Source: Hydrogenovibrio sp. UBA654 (lineage in GTDB: Bacteria; Pseudomonadota; Gammaproteobacteria; Thiomicrospirales; Thiomicrospiraceae). From it: a stretch of DNA of 35,876 nucleotides. Positions 25,721-33,280 of the stretch are shown in pieces; positions within the stretch are counted from its first letter, which is position 1, and each line of letters opens with the position of its first letter. Below the pieces are notes generated by a model. It was not told the origin of the DNA, searched no databases, and saw nothing but the letters and a program-made list of their open reading frames with translations. The stretch spans positions 1 through 35,876 of the forward strand of contig DBOE01000004.1 of the NCBI GenBank assembly GCA_002299585.1, read 5' to 3'. Position numbers and translations under genes: made by a program.

Positions 25721-25809
25721 AACTTAATATCTAACAAAATCATTAAAATTGTGCTAAATCATAAGGTTTAAGCACACATATATTAAATTTAAGAAAGGAA
25801 TTCTTTATT

Positions 25810-27873
25810 ATGAATCCGCATGTATATAAAAAAACACTGGCGTGTTTATTAACCTGCCTTTATGGCTCTTTAGCAACCGCACAAGAACAACAACTACCTT
25901 TAGTAAATATTGAAGCTAAAGCAGAAACATTACAGCAACAAAAAATTTCTATTAAAGCTCTTAATAATAAAGGCACTACTGAAACAGGTAATTTATTACG
26001 CCAAATAAATGGTGTTAATGCTTCCAGAATGGGGGGGCATGGGCTTGAACCAGTTATAAGAGGGCAAAGTCAACGACAACTTAATGTTATTTTAGATGGG
26101 GCAACTATTCGTGCTGGTTGCCCAAATAGGATGGACCCTCCCACTTCTTATTCTGAAGTAAACAGCTATGATGAAATAATCGTTATCAAAGGTGTTGCTA
26201 GTGTAGAAAATGCTGCTGGAGGGTCTGGCGGTAGTCTTATTTTCAAACGCAATAAACCCAACTATGAAAAGGACAAACTTATTCATGGAAAATTATCTAT
26301 TTTAAAATCAAATACTACTAACGTGGATGCCAATGCCGATTTAAAAGCGGTTGCAGAACAAGGCTATTTGAGCTTACAGGCAAGCAAAAAACAAGGTAAT
26401 AATTACCAAGATGGTAATAATGATACTGTTGGAGCTAGCTTTGATACTACCCAAGGTAATGTTGAATTAGGCTGGACTCCATCGAAAAATAACCATCTAA
26501 AAGTTGCTCATGAAATAAGCAATACTGCAGATGCTGTTTTCCCTGGTGCCAAAATGGACTCGCCTAAATCTGATGGTACGATTAACAGGCTTGCCTATGA
26601 TGGCAAAAACCTAAGTCAAGTTGTTGATGGTGTGGAGTTTAATGTTTTTCAGTCAAAAGTTGACCATGTAATGAATAACTTTGCGCTACGCACCCCCCCC
26701 TCTGCGATGATGAAAAGGGAAACCCTAACAAACACCACCACCACTGGTGGTAAGTTAAAACTAACTAGTAACTTTGCTAACTCTAAGCTTAAATACGGAG
26801 TACAACAAGAAGATGCTAATCAAGATGCTACCTTTTATAATCGCAACAATGATCAATCTATTTTCTTAATGTGGCCAGATGTAACCACCCAAACTAATAG
26901 CATATTTGTAGAGGCTGATACTGATTTAGAGGTTATCAAATTAACCACTGGTTTACGTTATGATGCTATCAATGCAAAAGCTGCTAAGGCAGATGAAACT
27001 ACTGACTCTGGCAACCAGTCTTCAGCGTTATACAATAGTGTTTACAATGCCTATAATGGTGATAATAGTGCCGATGAACAAAATGTTAGTGGTTTAATCA
27101 GAGCTACAGGCGAATTCAGTTCTTTAGGATGGTTTACGGGGATAAGTCATACTAAAAGAACCGCCAGTGCTACCGAGCGTTTTCTTGCTAAAGGAGGTTC
27201 TCAAGGTGGCTTACAATCCTATTGGCTTGGTAATCCAAATATAAAACCTGAGCAACACAATCAACTAGATTTAGGTATTAGCCAAAAACTTAACTCCTTT
27301 ACCTGGGAAGCTACTATTTGGTATGACAAGGTAGATGATTATATCTTACGCGACTTGGCAAAAAACCAATACCATAATGGTATTAACACTTTTGCAAAGG
27401 AGCTCTCTGAAGTCTATGTAAATATTGATGCACAACTTTATGGCTCTGATATTTCATTTAATTGGCTGGCAATGCCCACTATTAAACTAACAAGCCAAAT
27501 TAGCTATACCGCTGGTAAAAATGTTTCTGATAAGAGAAATATATCTAGTTTACCACCAGTAAATGGTAACTTTACTTCTGAATATTACACAGCCTTTGTT
27601 GTACTAGGAGCAAGGCTTAATTTTGCCCTTGGACAAGACACTATAGATAACAAATATACACCTGTAAGTAAATTTGGTAAAACGCCTGCATGGAGTACAA
27701 TAGACATGTATAGTGAAACTGAAGTAACCAAAAACTGGTTGTTAAAAGTAGGGGTTGATAATATCTTTGACCACGCCTATTATCAAGCGATAAACCGTGG
27801 TTCATTTGGAACAGCATTTAAGCTAAATGAACCTGGTAGAAATATATGGCTAAAAATAGCTGCTAACTTTTAA
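25810..27873 (+). CDS. oprC: TonB-dependent copper receptor (OprC/NosA type)
   Basis: This 687-aa outer-membrane protein starts with a Sec signal peptide ending ATAQ. Its plug domain contains MGGHGLEPVIRGQSQRQLNV (residues about 74-93) and then AGCPNRMDPPTSY (about 102-114), the hallmark of the OprC/NosA copper receptors, where the Cys and Met residues bind copper. VIKGVASVENAAGGSGGSLI completes the plug. The remainder is the 22-strand barrel, ending DNIFDHAYYQAINRGSFGTA and finishing IAANF with a C-terminal aromatic residue. It would import copper with TonB energy. Two homopolymers fall in it: G7 (26031-26037, coding for the glycines of RMGGHG) and C8 (26693-26700, coding for TPPSA). A strong terminator follows. 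Confidence 0.92.
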   Translation: MNPHVYKKTLACLLTCLYGSLATAQEQQLPLVNIEAKAETLQQQKISIKALNNKGTTETGNLLRQINGVNASRMGGHGLEPVIRGQSQRQLNVILDGATIRAGCPNRMDPPTSYSEVNSYDEIIVIKGVASVENAAGGSGGSLIFKRNKPNYEKDKLIHGKLSILKSNTTNVDANADLKAVAEQGYLSLQASKKQGNNYQDGNNDTVGASFDTTQGNVELGWTPSKNNHLKVAHEISNTADAVFPGAKMDSPKSDGTINRLAYDGKNLSQVVDGVEFNVFQSKVDHVMNNFALRTPPSAMMKRETLTNTTTTGGKLKLTSNFANSKLKYGVQQEDANQDATFYNRNNDQSIFLMWPDVTTQTNSIFVEADTDLEVIKLTTGLRYDAINAKAAKADETTDSGNQSSALYNSVYNAYNGDNSADEQNVSGLIRATGEFSSLGWFTGISHTKRTASATERFLAKGGSQGGLQSYWLGNPNIKPEQHNQLDLGISQKLNSFTWEATIWYDKVDDYILRDLAKNQYHNGINTFAKELSEVYVNIDAQLYGSDISFNWLAMPTIKLTSQISYTAGKNVSDKRNISSLPPVNGNFTSEYYTAFVVLGARLNFALGQDTIDNKYTPVSKFGKTPAWSTIDMYSETEVTKNWLLKVGVDNIFDHAYYQAINRGSFGTAFKLNEPGRNIWLKIAANF

Positions 27874-27876
27874 AAC

Positions 27877-27910
27877 AAAAAACCAGCAAAGATATCTTTG
27901 CTGGTTTTTT
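27877..27910 (+). terminator. Rho-independent terminator after the copper receptor gene
   Basis: A perfect palindrome CCAGCAAAGAT/ATCTTTGCTGG is flanked by A6 on the left and T6 on the right, so it could end transcription from either strand. It lies just after the receptor stop codon and separates it from the SCO gene. Confidence 0.92.
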
Positions 27911-27935
27911 ACCTACATAACTATAGGAAACTTGA

Positions 27936-27949
27936 TTAAGGAGCCTCTG
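27936..27949 (+). repeat. Solo TTAAGGAGCCTCTG repeat acting as SCO ribosome binding site
   Basis: These 14 bases are identical to the left terminal repeat of the element at 25603-25720. Here the repeat provides AAGGAG seven bases before the SCO ATG, so it probably serves as the ribosome binding site. No partner repeat is nearby; it may be a relic of the same element or convergence on a Shine-Dalgarno sequence. Confidence 0.6.
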
Positions 27950-27950
27950 A

Positions 27951-28562
27951 ATGAAAAAATCAACCAAAAAAAATCTGTTACTTATTAGTATAGTAGCCGT
28001 TGTGCTTTTAATTATGCTAAGCATTAACAAACCAAGCCATGATACTATTACTACCAACATGCCTACTGCCTATCAAAGTCTAGGCTTTACTTTAGACTCA
28101 GATAAAGGCAAAGTTTCATTAACTGACTTTACTGGCAAATGGGTATTTTTATATGTGGGTTATACTTTTTGCCCTGATATTTGTCCGACCAATTTGGGCA
28201 GCTTATCACAAGCTTATCAACTATTAACCGAAGAAGAAAAAGCTAAGATTCAAATAATATTAGTTTCAGTTGATCCTGAACGCGATACTCCTGCAAGACT
28301 TGCCGAATACTCAAAATATTTTGAAATGAATATGCTAGGATTAACTGGTAAAAAAGCTAAATTAGATTCTCTAACACAAGCATTAGGAGCCGCCTACAAA
28401 ATTAACAAAAATGAAGGCAAAAATTACTCAGTTGACCATTCTGCCTATACCTATATAATTTCTCCACAAGCAAAACTAATAGAACAAATTCCACATGGAG
28501 TAGATGCTAAACAGTTTTTAACAAAAATACGACAAACAATAAATACAGGTAATAAATCATGA
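27951..28562 (+). CDS. SCO1/SenC/PrrC family copper chaperone
   Basis: SCO proteins deliver copper to the CuA site of cytochrome oxidase or reduce its cysteines. The 203-aa protein has one N-terminal membrane anchor (LLLISIVAVVLLIML) and a periplasmic thioredoxin-like domain. The copper ligands are visible: CPDIC at residues 74-78 and His163 in NYSVDHSAYTYII. VSVDPERDTPARLAEYSKYF and LTDFTGKWVFLYVGYTFCPD are family motifs. It overlaps the PCu(A)C gene by four bases (ATGA), so the two chaperones are made together, as in many oxidase-assembly operons. No oxidase gene is in the window. Confidence 0.93.
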   Translation: MKKSTKKNLLLISIVAVVLLIMLSINKPSHDTITTNMPTAYQSLGFTLDSDKGKVSLTDFTGKWVFLYVGYTFCPDICPTNLGSLSQAYQLLTEEEKAKIQIILVSVDPERDTPARLAEYSKYFEMNMLGLTGKKAKLDSLTQALGAAYKINKNEGKNYSVDHSAYTYIISPQAKLIEQIPHGVDAKQFLTKIRQTINTGNKS

Positions 28563-29449
28563 ATATCCTTACCAAACTAGTAACATTAGCACTAATTAAC
28601 CTACTTTTAACTAGCTGCTCATCTAATAATGACTCAAAGGACTCTACAGCTATTTCAATCAAAGATTCTTTTGTTAGGGAGGTACCTTCTGTGGCAATGG
28701 CAACGGCAGCATTTATGACTTTATCTAATTCTAGTGCTAAAGATATTTATCTTGTTAAAGCCACATCGGCAACGGCTAAAACACTAGAGCTACATACCCA
28801 TAATAAGGAACATGGTATGCTGAAAATGAGACAAGTTAAAGATATAAAAATACCAGCTAAAGGTTCAATACAACTAAAACCTGGTGGCTTGCATATTATG
28901 CTTATTGAACCTACACAAGATTTAACCAAAACAAAAATTGTATCAATAAAGCTTATGTTTAAAGATGGCTCCTCAACAGAAATTAATGCCCCAGTAAAGT
29001 CAGTTAAAAAGCCTATGCAAATGTCAGCTAAAAAAAATCAACAACCAGCTATTAAAAAAGCTAAGACTTTAGACCTATGTGTTAACTACTCAAATGCAAA
29101 AGAAGATGAACAAGAAAAGATTATAAAAGAGCTTAACTACCGTAATCAACTTAGTGAAAAAGACATCCAAAATATAAAGAAATCTATAGTTGAAACTAGC
29201 AACACCATGTGTGGCATGTACATGATTTTAGGTAAACCATTACAAGAAAAAAGTAAGCAACTTCGCCCGATGGTTTTTAAATCAATCCATGTTTATCCTG
29301 ATAACTACTATGTAACTCAAATGGGTATTGTTGTTGCCAAGCATGAACGCAAAGAAGGCTCTACCCCCCCCCCTTTATCAGTAGAAAAGCCACTAGTAAT
29401 GGAAGCTCCTGTTAAATTTATAGCTCCAGGTGGCAGACCTATGCACTAG
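28559..29449 (+). CDS. PCu(A)C-domain copper chaperone lipoprotein with extra C-terminal domain
   Basis: The signal ends with a lipobox (LLLTSC, Cys20). Residues about 30-150 are a PCu(A)C (DUF461) domain: VREVPSVAMATAAFMTLSNS, LELHTHNKEHGMLKMRQVKD, IPAKGSIQLKPGGLHIMLIE. The His and Met residues fit the copper-binding HxnM...HxM pattern. This family hands Cu(I) to the CuA subunit, often with SCO, which is directly upstream. Residues about 150-296 form an extra region of unknown function with cysteines (LDLCVNYS, NTMCGMYM), not part of standard PCu(A)C proteins (about 150 aa). A C10 tract at 29364-29373 encodes Pro-Pro-Pro near the end of this extension. Confidence 0.85.
   Translation: MNILTKLVTLALINLLLTSCSSNNDSKDSTAISIKDSFVREVPSVAMATAAFMTLSNSSAKDIYLVKATSATAKTLELHTHNKEHGMLKMRQVKDIKIPAKGSIQLKPGGLHIMLIEPTQDLTKTKIVSIKLMFKDGSSTEINAPVKSVKKPMQMSAKKNQQPAIKKAKTLDLCVNYSNAKEDEQEKIIKELNYRNQLSEKDIQNIKKSIVETSNTMCGMYMILGKPLQEKSKQLRPMVFKSIHVYPDNYYVTQMGIVVAKHERKEGSTPPPLSVEKPLVMEAPVKFIAPGGRPMH
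29364..29373. repeat. C10 homopolymer in the PCu(A)C gene
   Basis: Ten Cs encode part of STPPPLSVEK. The frame is intact; a slip would change only the last 30 or so residues of the C-terminal extension. Confidence 0.85.
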
Positions 29450-29501
29450 CCATGCTACTATGGTAGAATCACACCCCATATAAACACATAGGAAAAACCA
29501 A

Positions 29502-30164
29502 ATGACCCAAGATGAACTAAAACAACAAGTTGCCAAAGAAGCTATTAAATATGTAAAAGAAGATACCATTATTGGGGTAGGTACTGGCTCTACCGCTAAT
29601 TTTTTTATTGATGAGTTAGCCAGTATCAAAGGCAAGATTGAAGGTGCAGTTGCTAGCTCTGAAACAACAGCAGAGCGCCTAAGAAGCCATGGCATTCCCG
29701 TATTTGAACTAAATGAAGTCGCAGAAATTTCCGCTTATATTGATGGTGCTGATGAAGCAGATACTGGTCTAAATTTAATCAAAGGGGGGGGGGGGGCGTT
29801 AACGCGTGAAAAAATCGTCCTAGCGGTTGCCAAAAAATTTATTTGTATTGCGGATGACAGTAAAAAAGTTTCAACACTAGGTAAATTCCCACTGCCAATT
29901 GAAGTTATCCCTATGGCAAGAAGTTATGTTGCAAGAGAAATTGTAAAACGCTTTGGTGGTGAACCAGTATATCGTGATGGTTTTGTTACTGATAATGGCA
30001 ATATTATTTTAGATATTCACCAGTTAGAAATAACTAACCCTATTGCTTTAGAAAATGAGCTTAATAGTATTGTCGGTACAGTTACTAACGGTTTATTTGC
30101 AGTGCGTAAAGCTGACATATTTTTATGTGGCAACCAAAATGGCGTAGAAGTTATTACCGCATGA
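29502..30164 (+). CDS. rpiA: Ribose-5-phosphate isomerase A
   Basis: RpiA interconverts ribose 5-phosphate and ribulose 5-phosphate in the pentose phosphate and Calvin cycles. The 220 aa are standard. Motifs are IGVGTGSTANFFIDELA for phosphate binding, SSETTAERLRSHGIPVFEL, YIDGADEAD with the catalytic acid, LIKGGGGALTREK with the catalytic Glu, and FICIADDSKKV. Residues about 95-98 (four glycines) are encoded only by GGG, which with the next base makes the longest homopolymer in the window, G13 at 29784-29796. It follows the PCu(A)C gene on the same strand after 52 bases. Confidence 0.96.
   Translation: MTQDELKQQVAKEAIKYVKEDTIIGVGTGSTANFFIDELASIKGKIEGAVASSETTAERLRSHGIPVFELNEVAEISAYIDGADEADTGLNLIKGGGGALTREKIVLAVAKKFICIADDSKKVSTLGKFPLPIEVIPMARSYVAREIVKRFGGEPVYRDGFVTDNGNIILDIHQLEITNPIALENELNSIVGTVTNGLFAVRKADIFLCGNQNGVEVITA
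29784..29796 (+). repeat. G13 homopolymer inside rpiA
   Basis: Thirteen Gs encode the conserved KGGGGA motif as GGG GGG GGG GGG G(CG). The frame is intact at this length. It is the longest G/C run seen here. Confidence 0.92.
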
Positions 30165-30210
30165 CATTTCTCCTAATAACACTGCTGCGTAACACTGGGG
30201 ATAGTTCCAC

Positions 30211-30708
30211 ATGAAACAAAAATCCTCAATCAGCAGTAAACTATTTGGCTTTTTAGTAATAGCTTTACTAGGCTTTCTAATTTATCTAACCGTGTTTTCT
30301 GATGGGTTAGGAAAAGCACCTAATTTAAAAATTGGTGAAATACCGCTAAATAAACCACTAAAACCAATCCTAGTAAATTTTTGGGCGACCTCTTGCCCTA
30401 GTTGCATTACAGAAATGCCCGAATTTACCAAAATGAAAAATAAATTTGCCGATAAATTTGAAGTAATCGCTGTAGCTATGGACTATGATCCACCAGAACA
30501 AGTGGCAAAGTTTATTGCCAAAAACAACTACCCTTTTATCTTTGTCAAAGATGGCAGTGGCAAAATAGCTAAAGCTTTTGGCGGTATTTTACTTACCCCT
30601 ACCAGTTTTTTAATCGCCCCTAATGGTAATATAGTTTACCAAAAAGTTGGCGAAGTTGATTTTCACATAGTCGAACAAAAAATTGCCAATATGGCTGTAG
30701 ACTTTTGA
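30211..30708 (+). CDS. TlpA-like membrane-anchored thioredoxin
   Basis: The 165-aa protein has one N-terminal membrane segment (LFGFLVIALLGFLIYLTVFS) and a periplasmic thioredoxin fold with the active site WATSCPSCITEMPEF (Cys62 and Cys65). AKFIAKNNYPFIFVKDGSGK and the cis-proline loop LTPTSFLIAPNG follow. TlpA/ResA/DsbE-type proteins reduce disulfides in cytochrome c or oxidase maturation. Sitting two genes after SCO and PCu(A)C, it may help reduce copper-binding cysteines, but that link is inference; it lies between rpiA and hemL, which are unrelated in function. Confidence 0.85.
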   Translation: MKQKSSISSKLFGFLVIALLGFLIYLTVFSDGLGKAPNLKIGEIPLNKPLKPILVNFWATSCPSCITEMPEFTKMKNKFADKFEVIAVAMDYDPPEQVAKFIAKNNYPFIFVKDGSGKIAKAFGGILLTPTSFLIAPNGNIVYQKVGEVDFHIVEQKIANMAVDF

Positions 30709-30732
30709 TTCTAAATTTATCGAGACTAACTA

Positions 30733-32013
30733 ATGACTAACAATAACAGCCTGTTTTTAGATGCCCAAAAACATATCCCTGGAGGAGTAAACTCCCCCGT
30801 TAGAGCCTTTAAAGGCGTAGGTGGTAATCCTATATTTTTTAAACAAGCAACTGGTGCATACTTAATTGATGCCGATGGCAAACAATATATTGACTATGTT
30901 GCTTCTTGGGGCTCCGCTATCCTTGGTCATGCACACCCAGAAATAATTAAAGCCGTACAAAACCAAGCAGAGCTAGGCTTAAGTTTTGGTGCTCCTACTG
31001 AAATTGAAACCAAAATGGCAGATAAAATCTGTGAGCTAATTCCCTCAATAGATATGGTACGCATGGTTAGTTCAGGCACCGAAGCCACCATGAGTGCCAT
31101 TCGCCTAGCTCGTGGTTACACTGGTCGTGACAAAATAGTTAAATTTGAAGGCTGCTATCACGGGCATTCCGACTCATTACTAGTAAAAGCTGGCTCTGGA
31201 GCCTTAACTTTTGGAGTACCATCATCTGCTGGTATCCCCAAAGCACTGGCTGAATTAACCATTACTCTAACCCATAATGATGCCGAGCAAGTCAAACAAA
31301 TCTTTGCCAAAATAGGCTCCGAAATAGCCTGCATAATTGTTGAACCTATAGCTGGCAATATGAACTGCATTCCACCAGAAAATGGCTTTTTAGAAACTCT
31401 ACGCCAAGTATGTGATCAAAACGGCACGGTACTTATTTTTGATGAAGTCATGTGTGGTTTTAGAGCAGGCTTAACGGGGGCTCAAGGGCTATACAACATC
31501 ACCCCCGACCTAACCACCTTTGGCAAAGTAATTGGTGGTGGCATGCCTGTTGGAGCTTTTGGCGGCAAAAAAGCCATCATGAACCACATAGCACCACTAG
31601 GCGATGTTTACCAAGCAGGAACATTATCGGGTAACCCTATTGCGATGATTGCAGGGTTAAAAACCCTTGAACTAATCAGTAAAGATGGTTTTTTTAATGA
31701 ACTAGAAAATAAAACTAGCAAACTACTAACAGGGCTACAACAAGCTGCTGATGAAGCAGGCATTGATTTTACCACTAACCAAGTTGGGGCAATGTTTGGT
31801 TTTTTCTTTAATAAACACAAAAATATCAGTCGGTTTGAACAGGTTAGTGCGGGTAATTTAGACCAATTCAAAAAATTCTATCATGGCATGCTAGCCGAAG
31901 GGATCTACCTAGCCCCATCAGTATATGAGGCTGGGTTTATGTCCTTATCCCATACTAATGCTGACATTGAAAAAACTTTACAGGCGGCTAAAAAAGTTAT
32001 GAAAACCCTATAA
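30733..32013 (+). CDS. hemL: Glutamate-1-semialdehyde 2,1-aminomutase
   Basis: HemL makes 5-aminolevulinate from glutamate-1-semialdehyde, the last step of the C5 route to heme. The 426-aa protein has the class-III aminotransferase motifs HIPGGVNSPVRAFKGVGG, MVSSGTEATMSAIRLARGYT, FEGCYHGHSDSLLVKAGSGA, LIFDEVMCGFRAG, and the PLP lysine in FGKVIGGGMPVGAFGGKK. GTLSGNPIAMIAG and LSHTNADIEKTLQA end the protein. It starts 24 bases after the TlpA-like gene. Heme demand from cytochrome c and oxidase assembly genes nearby fits the location, but no regulation can be read. Confidence 0.97.
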   Translation: MTNNNSLFLDAQKHIPGGVNSPVRAFKGVGGNPIFFKQATGAYLIDADGKQYIDYVASWGSAILGHAHPEIIKAVQNQAELGLSFGAPTEIETKMADKICELIPSIDMVRMVSSGTEATMSAIRLARGYTGRDKIVKFEGCYHGHSDSLLVKAGSGALTFGVPSSAGIPKALAELTITLTHNDAEQVKQIFAKIGSEIACIIVEPIAGNMNCIPPENGFLETLRQVCDQNGTVLIFDEVMCGFRAGLTGAQGLYNITPDLTTFGKVIGGGMPVGAFGGKKAIMNHIAPLGDVYQAGTLSGNPIAMIAGLKTLELISKDGFFNELENKTSKLLTGLQQAADEAGIDFTTNQVGAMFGFFFNKHKNISRFEQVSAGNLDQFKKFYHGMLAEGIYLAPSVYEAGFMSLSHTNADIEKTLQAAKKVMKTL

Positions 32014-32148
32014 CAATCATATTTTAACTAATAACCAGTTATAAAAAAATTAACTACAAATAGTTACTATTTTTATAAATTACTACATATACTTATCCCT
32101 GTAAAATCATATAAACAATGTTTAATATATTAAAACAAGGGTAAAAAA

Positions 32149-32598
32149 ATGAAACTTTCATTCAAAAAAACACTACTTACTACTGGGATTGTTCTAGCTT
32201 GTCTAACAACTACCCCTGCCTTAGCCCATTCAGATTCAGCTAAAGGTCTAAATGTAATCGTAACTTCTGCAGATACTCAAACCCAGCTTATGGCAATGGT
32301 CTTATCATTACAAACTATTAAAAAACACAAAAAATCTATTAATATGGTTTTATGTGGTCCTGCTGGAAAACTAGGTCTTAAGGATACAGTAACGGATAAA
32401 CTAAAACCACAAAATGTATCACCCACTATGCTACTTAACAAAATCATGAAACTAGGAGCAAATGTTAAAGTATGCCCACTTTACTTACCTAACGCAAATA
32501 AAACAAAAGCTGATTTAATCCCAGGGATTACCGTAGCAAAGCCACCAAAAATTGCAGGAAATTTACTAAACAAACATTATAACAACCTAACTTACTAA
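32149..32598 (+). CDS. Secreted DsrE-like protein
   Basis: The 149-aa precursor has a clear Sec signal peptide ending PALAHS. The mature part follows the DsrE/DsrF-like fold pattern: LNVIVTSADTQTQLMAMVLS, then INMVLCGPAGKLGLKD, SPTMLLNKIMKLGANVKVCP, and LIPGITVAKPPKIAGNLL. The two single cysteines (LCGP and VCPLYLPN) are conserved-looking. Cytoplasmic DsrE proteins carry sulfur in the reverse dsr pathway; an exported version in a sulfur oxidiser is of interest, but activity is unknown. GGGTAAAAAA upstream is a weak ribosome binding site. Confidence 0.65.
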   Translation: MKLSFKKTLLTTGIVLACLTTTPALAHSDSAKGLNVIVTSADTQTQLMAMVLSLQTIKKHKKSINMVLCGPAGKLGLKDTVTDKLKPQNVSPTMLLNKIMKLGANVKVCPLYLPNANKTKADLIPGITVAKPPKIAGNLLNKHYNNLTY

Positions 32599-32629
32599 GC
32601 TTTATTCAACCAATTTAACTGGACTAACC

Positions 32630-32813
32630 ATGTCATCAAAAGTTTACTGCATAGCCCAGTTTCAACCAAAAACAGGCAAAAAAAGCGCTGTTTAAAGTTC
32701 TAAAAAACTTAGAACCAAATACCTTACGCGAAGACGGCTGTATTCAATACCGAGTAACCAAACAAATAACCAGCCCCTTTGCCGAAGTTAAAAGGGAGAC
32801 ACTCAATAACTGA
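32630..32813 (+). pseudogene. Fragment of an antibiotic-biosynthesis monooxygenase (ABM) family gene
   Basis: From the ATG at 32630 the frame reads MSSKVYCIAQFQPKTGKK and stops after 21 codons. Deleting one base in the A7 run at 32678-32684 continues it as KALFKVLKNLEPNTLREDGC and IQYRVTKQITSPFAE, the start of a YgiN-like ABM domain. It then ends at a TGA at 32811, well short of the usual 95-100 aa and lacking the conserved FNEIW-type strand. Both a frameshift and a C-terminal loss are present, so this is a relic with no expected function. Confidence 0.65.
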
Positions 32814-32828
32814 TTATAGCGATGAAGG

Positions 32829-33185
32829 CTAGTTTTTTAGCAAAAATTTTCTACCAAAAAAACCAACCATCACCCCTATCACCAAACCACTAGTGTTAGC
32901 CAACAGATCTAACCACTCCCCATAACGATTAACCGATGGTTGTATTAGTTCTATTACTCCACTCCAAGCTACTAACAGCAAAATTAATAAAATCCAATAT
33001 TTTTGTTTTTTTAATGCAATAGGCAAAGCTAACAATAAATAAGCAATAAAATGATGTGTTTTGTCTGTACCTGGCATTGTTGGTAAGTGTGCTAATGGTA
33101 ATAGCGATAAGGTTGAAATAACTACTAACAGAGTTAAGGTTATAAAAAACCAATTCTTTTCTATTAAATTTAATATACTTTTCAT
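32829..33185 (-). CDS. VanZ-like membrane protein
   Basis: The 118-aa protein has four hydrophobic segments. LPLAHLPTMPGTDKTHHFIA followed by YLLLALPIAL is the VanZ-like signature (Pro...D-K-x-x-H-F), and GVIELIQPSVNRYGEWLDLL followed by ANTSGLVIG is the second conserved block. VanZ-like proteins are of uncertain function; the original confers low-level teicoplanin resistance, but most relatives are not resistance genes. It lies downstream of mpl and the 29-aa ORF on the same strand and could share their transcript. Confidence 0.85.
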   Translation of the reverse strand: MKSILNLIEKNWFFITLTLLVVISTLSLLPLAHLPTMPGTDKTHHFIAYLLLALPIALKKQKYWILLILLLVAWSGVIELIQPSVNRYGEWLDLLANTSGLVIGVMVGFFGRKFLLKN

Positions 33186-33190
33186 AACAA

Positions 33191-33280
33191 CTATTTTTTA
33201 GGCTTACGCGGAATAACCAACCAAGCAATACCAGCAACTATTAACAAAAAAATGCCTACTTCAAGAAATGCCCACCACAT
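33191..33280 (-). CDS. 29-aa single-membrane-segment protein coupled to mpl
   Basis: The frame MWWAFLEVGIFLLIVAGIAW plus LVIPRKPKK, then TAG, starts at an ATG that overlaps the mpl stop by one base (TAATG). It has one hydrophobic helix and a basic tail, the usual form of bacterial small membrane proteins. The overlap predicts reinitiation by ribosomes finishing mpl. It ends five bases before the VanZ-like start. I recognise no family; at 29 codons chance is possible. Confidence 0.5.
   Translation of the reverse strand: MWWAFLEVGIFLLIVAGIAWLVIPRKPKK

Noticed and set aside
32060..32090. Terminator after hemL (TAACTA...TAGTTA then T run)
   Set aside because: Six A/T-rich pairs give too little stability in such AT-rich sequence to call.
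32929..33237. Minus-strand ORF overlapping the VanZ-like gene and the 29-aa ORF
   Set aside because: Out-of-frame with the recognisable VanZ-like protein; no motif.
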